From SIG701 sp045611685 (lineage in GTDB: Bacteria; Bacillota; Clostridia; Oscillospirales; CAG-272), in assembly GCA_045611685.1 (NCBI GenBank), contig JAZKXO010000024.1, forward strand, positions 1-64,000: 64,000 nt of DNA, written 5' to 3'. Of the stretch, positions 59,386 to 64,000 are shown piece after piece; the stretch's first letter is position 1, and every line of letters begins with the position of its first letter. Below the pieces are notes generated by a model. It saw only the letters and a program-made list of their open reading frames with translations, had not been told where the DNA came from and made no database searches. Position numbers and translations under genes: made by a program.

Positions 59386-60690
59386 ATGACTCTATACCGA
59401 GTAGAACCGGGAGATACAGTATATTCCATCGCTGAGAAAAACGGCACAACACCGTCTCGCATTATTATCGACAATGATCTCACAAATCCGGGCAGGCTTG
59501 TGGTAGGACAGTCTCTCGTTTTGCTGTATCCCACACGTACTTACACCGTGCGCGGCGGCGATACACTTGAATCCATCGCTAAAGCCTATGGAGTATCTAT
59601 TTTGGAACTCTGGCAGAACAATCCGTCACTCAAAGGCAGATCGTACATTTATCCTGGGCAAACGCTCAATATCTCATATGAAACGCCGCCGCTTGGGCAG
59701 ATACGCGTAAATGGGTACGCTTATCCGTATATCGACCGTTCCGTCCTGAGAACTACACTTCCATACCTCACATATCTCTCTATTTTCACCTACGGATTCC
59801 GTCCGGACGGCACTCTGATTCCTCCTACGGGTGGAGACGAAGAGTTGATCGGGATTGCAAAAGAGTACGGAACAGTCCCCCTCATGATGCTGACTTCGCT
59901 GACGGAGGAAGGTACGTTTTCAAACGAACTGGTAGCAAGCCTTCTTGCTGATCCCTCTTTGCAGAACACGGTTATTGAAAATACACTAAACGTTATCCGT
60001 CAAAAAGGCTACGGCGGACTCGACGTCGATTTCGAATACATACCGTCTCAGTTTTCCGAAGCATACGCAGAATTTTTAACCAACCTCAGGCAACGCCTAA
60101 CTGCGGAAGGATATGTTCTGTTTACATCACTCGCCCCAAAGACATCCGCCACTCAGCGTGGTCTCCTTTACGAGGGACACGATTACCCAGCCGTCGGCGC
60201 GGCAGCTGACTATGTTCTTCTCATGACGTATGAATGGGGATACACGTATGGACCGCCGCTTGCAATCGCACCGATTAAAAATGTGCGAGGCGTAGTCGAT
60301 TACGCCATCACCGAAATTCCACCGTCGAAAATCTTTTTGGGGATTCCGAATTACGCCTACAACTGGACACTTCCCTACGTACGCGGGGAATCCCAGGCAC
60401 AAGCCCTGTCGAACGTCGCCGCCGTTCAGCTTGCGGCTGAAAAGAATGCGGAAATTCAATTTGACGAAACAGCACAAACACCGTTTTTCAAATACTTTGA
60501 ATACTCAGCACAGGCAAAAAAAACAGTAGAACACGAAGTCTGGTTTGAAGACGCACGCAGCGTGGATGCCAAGTTACGCCTCCTTCGCGAGTATGAACTC
60601 GCCGGTGCAAGCATCTGGCAGATCATGAAATACTTCCCGCAACTGTGGCTCGTTTTAAACGCACTCTTCTCTATTGAAAAGTTAAATTAA
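59386..60690 (+). CDS. LysM-GH18 spore peptidoglycan hydrolase (SleL/YaaH-like)
   Basis: 434 residues from ATG 59386 with AAGGGAGA upstream. Two LysM domains at the N-terminus (YRVEPGDTVYSIAEKNGTTP and YTVRGGDTLESIAKAYGVS), then a GH18 domain with catalytic motif YGGLDVDFEYIPSQF (D-x-x-D-x-D-x-E type, Glu about residue 221) and LMTYEWGYTYGPPLAIAP. No signal peptide, as for SleL/YaaH cortex-lytic enzymes deposited on spores. Probable N-acetylglucosaminidase on cortex fragments during germination. Confidence 0.9.
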   Translation: MTLYRVEPGDTVYSIAEKNGTTPSRIIIDNDLTNPGRLVVGQSLVLLYPTRTYTVRGGDTLESIAKAYGVSILELWQNNPSLKGRSYIYPGQTLNISYETPPLGQIRVNGYAYPYIDRSVLRTTLPYLTYLSIFTYGFRPDGTLIPPTGGDEELIGIAKEYGTVPLMMLTSLTEEGTFSNELVASLLADPSLQNTVIENTLNVIRQKGYGGLDVDFEYIPSQFSEAYAEFLTNLRQRLTAEGYVLFTSLAPKTSATQRGLLYEGHDYPAVGAAADYVLLMTYEWGYTYGPPLAIAPIKNVRGVVDYAITEIPPSKIFLGIPNYAYNWTLPYVRGESQAQALSNVAAVQLAAEKNAEIQFDETAQTPFFKYFEYSAQAKKTVEHEVWFEDARSVDAKLRLLREYELAGASIWQIMKYFPQLWLVLNALFSIEKLN

Positions 60691-60726
60691 AAAACGCGCA
60701 TACGGGTTTACCCGTATGCGCGTTTT
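60691..60726. terminator. Bidirectional terminator
   Basis: Perfect 16-bp arms AAAACGCGCATACGGG / CCCGTATGCGCGTTTT with TTTA loop, between convergent genes. Confidence 0.92.
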
Positions 60727-60752
60727 CATATATGCCTTCTCAGAAAAGCGGA

Positions 60753-61199
60753 TTATTTCTCGTCTTCCTCTGCTTCTTTGATCAGATCCTCCGTGGACTC
60801 TGCGACATACGTGAACACGATCTCGTCGCCTTCCTTGATCTGGTTAGTACCTGCGCGGCCGGTTTCAACCTTTTCGCCGTTGATGGTGTATTCCCAGAAG
60901 TAGGTGTAGCCGCCCTCGGTCTTATCGGCGTACTCACCAATAGAAGTGATGGAATACTCATCTGCAACGCAAGAAATTTCATTGTTATCGAATGCGGTGA
61001 TAGCTGCCATCAGAACGGTTACAGGCTCGTCAGCGGTGGTTTCAACCTCTACAGCAACGGGGCCAAGAAGATTTTCGCCATTAACGACAACAGTAACTAC
61101 TGCATTCAGCGTTACTTTCTCAACCGAGGTGCAAGCTGCAAAAGAAGCGATGAGCATAAGCATTGCAACTGCAAAAACTACAATTCTGAACTTTTTCAT
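60753..61199 (-). CDS. DUF4430-like lipoprotein
   Basis: 148 residues from ATG 61199 (GGAGGTACACATT upstream). Lipobox near residues 19-23 (SFAAC). The mature part matches the DUF4430/transcobalamin-like ligand-binding fold: TVVVNGENLLGPVAVEVETTADEPVTVL, GGYTYFWEYTINGEKVETGRAGTNQIKEGDEIVFTY. Such proteins can bind corrinoids or act as surface ligand domains; no other cobalamin gene is near. Ends in an acidic tail. Confidence 0.8.
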   Translation of the reverse strand: MKKFRIVVFAVAMLMLIASFAACTSVEKVTLNAVVTVVVNGENLLGPVAVEVETTADEPVTVLMAAITAFDNNEISCVADEYSITSIGEYADKTEGGYTYFWEYTINGEKVETGRAGTNQIKEGDEIVFTYVAESTEDLIKEAEEDEK

Positions 61200-61239
61200 A
61201 ATGTGTACCTCCAAAAATTATACAATTTGATCTTGGTTT

Positions 61240-61268
61240 ATTATATAATAAGTTCCAAAAAAAGTCAA
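61240..61268 (-). promoter_or_regulatory. Promoter of the DUF4430 gene
   Basis: Minus strand TTGACT (61263-61268), 17-bp spacer, TATAAT (61240-61245), 41 bp upstream of the start. Confidence 0.75.
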
Positions 61269-61327
61269 GAGAAAGTGTGATTTTTGGTCATCCAAATATA
61301 CCATCGGCATACAACGGGAAGTTCATA

Positions 61328-64000
61328 TTACGTATCGCCGTAAATATCATCCTCGTTCACACTTTCATCTTCTTCACCCGCTTCGCCGGCGTTCCACTCG
61401 GGATGCTCCATGAACCAACGATTGAAGTCAAAATACTCGTAGCAAAACTTATTGTAGAAGCTCCATACGTTTGTTTTTCCGACGTACACACCGCTCGGGA
61501 TTGTGTTTTGGAAGAAAGGCTCCGCCCAACCGCCGCCGGGCAGAACATTCTCGGGCAGATCGCGGTAGACATACTGCGCATCCGTAACAGTTACCTCAAT
61601 CGGGAATGCACGGTTTTCGACGCGAATGAGAGCAACGTCTTTCAGATTTGCGGGGTTACCTGTGTAATCGTTGAGATCCAAAACAACGCCGCCCACAACC
61701 GTATCATATTTCACCACAACGTGAACGTCGCATTCTTTATCCGGCATATTGTCTTTCGTAAAGTACCCCTTGGAAATTCGATTGCCGCGCGGGTCAAGGT
61801 AGCATGCCTCGGATGGTGCCATGCCGGAATCAAGACAGAATTCACATTCGATAACACCGGCTGCATTGGTGAATTTTTTGAGGGGAGCACCGCCGCTGTT
61901 TGCTTCATCAATATATTTTTGATGAAGTTTTGTCATAACAATATCCCAAACGAGACACGAGGGGTTGCGGGTAAAATCGCTCAGCGTCTGATTCATATCG
62001 TAGCCAAACCATACGCCGCCCACGTAATAGGGCGTATAACCTACAAACCAACGGTCAAAATCGTTGCCGGCAGTACCGGTTTTACCTGCTACATCGACCG
62101 TTTTACGGAGCGTAACGGACGTACCTGTACCCTGATTCATGACGTTATTCATCATAACCGTCATGATGGAGGCGGTCTGGTCGCTGATGACGATGTTAGA
62201 CTTGTTTTCGTTCTCAAGAATCAGATTACCCTCGCTGTCGTATACATACAAGAATGTGCGAGGTTCATTATATACGCCGTTGTTCTGGAAAATTGCATAC
62301 GCCGCTGTGATCTCCTCGACGGTAAGACCAAAACTCATCTGTCCAAGCGCCAAAGAGGCAAGTCCCTTATCGCTGAAGACCGTACCGCTTGCTGTTGTGT
62401 ACGATTCAACGAAACTGTCAATGCCAAGTTTATTCTTCACAAAGTCAAACGATTTTTCGAGTGTTAGATCCTGCAGGACACGGACAGCAATGGTGTTTTT
62501 AGACGTAATAATGGCCTGATTAACAGTAGTAAGGCCCGCATACGTATGCGGAAGATTGGAAGGCCATGCCGCGGGTGCCTTCTTCTTAATGGTGGATCCA
62601 TCCGCGGCAGTCTCAACTACGTTCCAATTGACGTCGTAATCACCGAACGTAACAGGAACATCATCAAGAACAGAACCAAAGTTAATAAGTCCTGCATCCA
62701 GTGCTGGCGCGTAGACCGCCAAAGGTTTAATAGACGATCCCGGTGAGCGCGTAGCATCTGTTGCGCGGTTCGTAATACGGTTATTCGTCTTCTCGCCGCG
62801 ACCGCCTACGATACCGAGAACATCACCCGTATAAGGGTCAACGACAACCATAGCCGACTCCGGCTGCAATCCGTCGTTGGAATACGGGAAATACTCCTTG
62901 TCGTTTTCGTAAACTTCTTCCATAATCCTTTGGACTTCCGGATCCATGACGGTATAAATCTTAAGACCGCCCGACCAAATCATCATACTGGCAGCATACT
63001 GATCGTAGCCGTATTTTTCCATGAGTGCATCGCGAACGTCAATGAAGAGGGATTCCTGATACCAGGAGAAAATCGTATTAGGATCGTCTTCATCGCTCTC
63101 GCTATTCAAAACAAGCACCAGCTCCTCATTCTGCGCCTGATTCTTTTCGGCAAGAGTGATATATCCCTCCTCCCACATGCGCTCCAATACCGTATACCTC
63201 CGATCAGCATTGTGCTCGGGAAAACGCACAGGATCGTAGTAAGACGGGTTCTTTACGATTGCAGCAAGTGCCGCACACTCGACAAGAGTAAGATCACTGA
63301 GTTCCTTGCCAAAGAAGTAGTTGGTTGCTGCACGCACACCGGTACAGTTATTGGAAAGGTAAATGATATTGAGGTACAATTCAAGGATTTCTTCCTTACT
63401 CTTCTCTTTTTCCAAGTTCAGCGAACGAAGGATTTCCTGCACCTTACGCTGAATGCGCACCTCATCATCTTTTGTAAGGTTTTTCACGAGCTGCTGTGTA
63501 ATGGTAGACGCCCCTCGTATTTCCTCAAATCCAAGGAAAAAGTTGACTACCGCCTTGCCGGTACCGATCCAGTCAACACCGTTATGCTTATAAAATCTAT
63601 GATCCTCGATGGCGATAAACGATTGATACAGATACTCGGGAAACTGCGAGTAGGAGGCCCAAAGGCTGTTTTCGGATGCATAGATACGCTGATCCTCCAG
63701 CTCGATTGGCGTACCGTTTCGATTCTGACGATCCTCCGGCGTTGCATAATCCATATAGTAGATACGCGTTGTCGTATCTGCCCCGGCAGTATGAAGAAGA
63801 GACGTATCAAGCGTCGGATCTATATGATTGTCAATATAGATCGCAAAAGCACCGCAAACAATAATACCGGTAATCAGCCCTATGAGGAGAACGGTCAGAG
63901 CAATATTCAAGATATATGAGAGGAGTTTCAAGGCCACCCTTCCGATTACGGAAATGGCGCGAAACACTTCACGACCCCAATTAACACCGCCGGGTGTCTT
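61328..64000 (-). CDS. Class A penicillin-binding protein (PBP1a-like), start beyond window
   Basis: At least 890 residues; the frame is open to the window edge (KTPGGVNWGRE precedes the first candidate start), so the true start lies outside. N-terminal helix, GT51 transglycosylase domain with FIAIEDHRFYKHNGVDWIG and RGASTITQQLVKNL, and transpeptidase domain with SPGSSIKPLAVY (Ser-x-x-Lys), SKNTIAV (SxN) and AGKTGTAGND (KTG). Builds and crosslinks peptidoglycan outside the membrane. C-terminus acidic. A monofunctional reading is excluded because both domains are complete. Confidence 0.96.
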   Translation of the reverse strand, partial: KTPGGVNWGREVFRAISVIGRVALKLLSYILNIALTVLLIGLITGIIVCGAFAIYIDNHIDPTLDTSLLHTAGADTTTRIYYMDYATPEDRQNRNGTPIELEDQRIYASENSLWASYSQFPEYLYQSFIAIEDHRFYKHNGVDWIGTGKAVVNFFLGFEEIRGASTITQQLVKNLTKDDEVRIQRKVQEILRSLNLEKEKSKEEILELYLNIIYLSNNCTGVRAATNYFFGKELSDLTLVECAALAAIVKNPSYYDPVRFPEHNADRRYTVLERMWEEGYITLAEKNQAQNEELVLVLNSESDEDDPNTIFSWYQESLFIDVRDALMEKYGYDQYAASMMIWSGGLKIYTVMDPEVQRIMEEVYENDKEYFPYSNDGLQPESAMVVVDPYTGDVLGIVGGRGEKTNNRITNRATDATRSPGSSIKPLAVYAPALDAGLINFGSVLDDVPVTFGDYDVNWNVVETAADGSTIKKKAPAAWPSNLPHTYAGLTTVNQAIITSKNTIAVRVLQDLTLEKSFDFVKNKLGIDSFVESYTTASGTVFSDKGLASLALGQMSFGLTVEEITAAYAIFQNNGVYNEPRTFLYVYDSEGNLILENENKSNIVISDQTASIMTVMMNNVMNQGTGTSVTLRKTVDVAGKTGTAGNDFDRWFVGYTPYYVGGVWFGYDMNQTLSDFTRNPSCLVWDIVMTKLHQKYIDEANSGGAPLKKFTNAAGVIECEFCLDSGMAPSEACYLDPRGNRISKGYFTKDNMPDKECDVHVVVKYDTVVGGVVLDLNDYTGNPANLKDVALIRVENRAFPIEVTVTDAQYVYRDLPENVLPGGGWAEPFFQNTIPSGVYVGKTNVWSFYNKFCYEYFDFNRWFMEHPEWNAGEAGEEDESVNEDDIYGDT

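Noticed and set aside
1..64000. CRISPR arrays, rRNA and tRNA genes, IS elements
   Set aside because: No regularly spaced repeats, no recognisable rRNA segments or tRNA cloverleaf, and no transposase were seen by eye.

Overview
The window looks like chromosome of an anaerobic, spore-forming member of the Clostridia, probably from the Oscillospiraceae/Ruminococcaceae neighbourhood. Evidence: an unmistakable spoIIID with a SigE-type promoter, a PdaA-type cortex deacetylase, a LysM-GH18 spore hydrolase without signal peptide, an NAD-linked multisubunit [FeFe]-hydrogenase with a second sensory-type hydrogenase, a large SRP RNA with an Alu-like domain, YlxM-Ffh, DUF951, YfhO, energy-coupling-factor (ECF) transporters, strong Shine-Dalgarno sites and many near-consensus SigA promoters with 17-bp spacers. 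Base composition is moderate. Genes are dense and often overlap by 4 to 8 bp.

Layout. 0-9 kb: 3' end of galE, convergent argG-argH, two polysaccharide deacetylases, a GNAT acetyltransferase, proC, two membrane proteins, a PAP2 phosphatase. 9-17 kb: a cell-surface block with two diverging copies of a two-gene module (phosphodiester glycosidase plus membrane-anchored repeat protein) around a GT2-GtrA fusion and a CapA-like lipoprotein, then spoIIID. 17.4-20.1 kb: a compact, GC-richer integrated element with an HUH replication protein and a short tyrosine recombinase, bounded by an 18-bp direct repeat and inserted between a perfect promoter and coaX. 20-24.5 kb: coaX, an ECF S component (probably for pantothenate), ylxM-ffh-rpsP-khpA. 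24.5-35 kb: a Gfo/Idh/MocA oxidoreductase and an 11-gene hydrogenase cluster from mrp to hydA. 35-47 kb: a long minus-strand run (ruvC, methyltransferase, ecfA1-ecfA2-ecfT, truA, DUF5711, cvpA, clpE-like, and a P-type ATPase homologue that has lost its catalytic motifs). 47-53 kb: DUF951, YfhO, ruvA-ruvB and a RadC-like protein. 53-58 kb: PadR-DUF1700-DUF4097, recR-ybaB-dnaX and the SRP RNA. 58-64 kb: eno, LysM-GH18, a DUF4430 lipoprotein and a class A penicillin-binding protein that runs off the window.

The most unusual items are (1) the 2.6-kb HUH-Rep plus recombinase element, whose insertion sites are palindromic or foldable and which appears to exchange promoters with the host coaX gene; (2) a full-length P-type ATPase homologue in which nearly all catalytic signature motifs are gone although the frame is intact; (3) the duplicated surface module with a repeat that goes from one to three copies; and (4) the hydrogenase cluster combining catalytic HydABC-type subunits with a HydS-like putative sensor, two ATPase-fold proteins, two DRTGG proteins and a PHP phosphoesterase. 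All functional statements rest on motif recognition by eye; no database search was possible.
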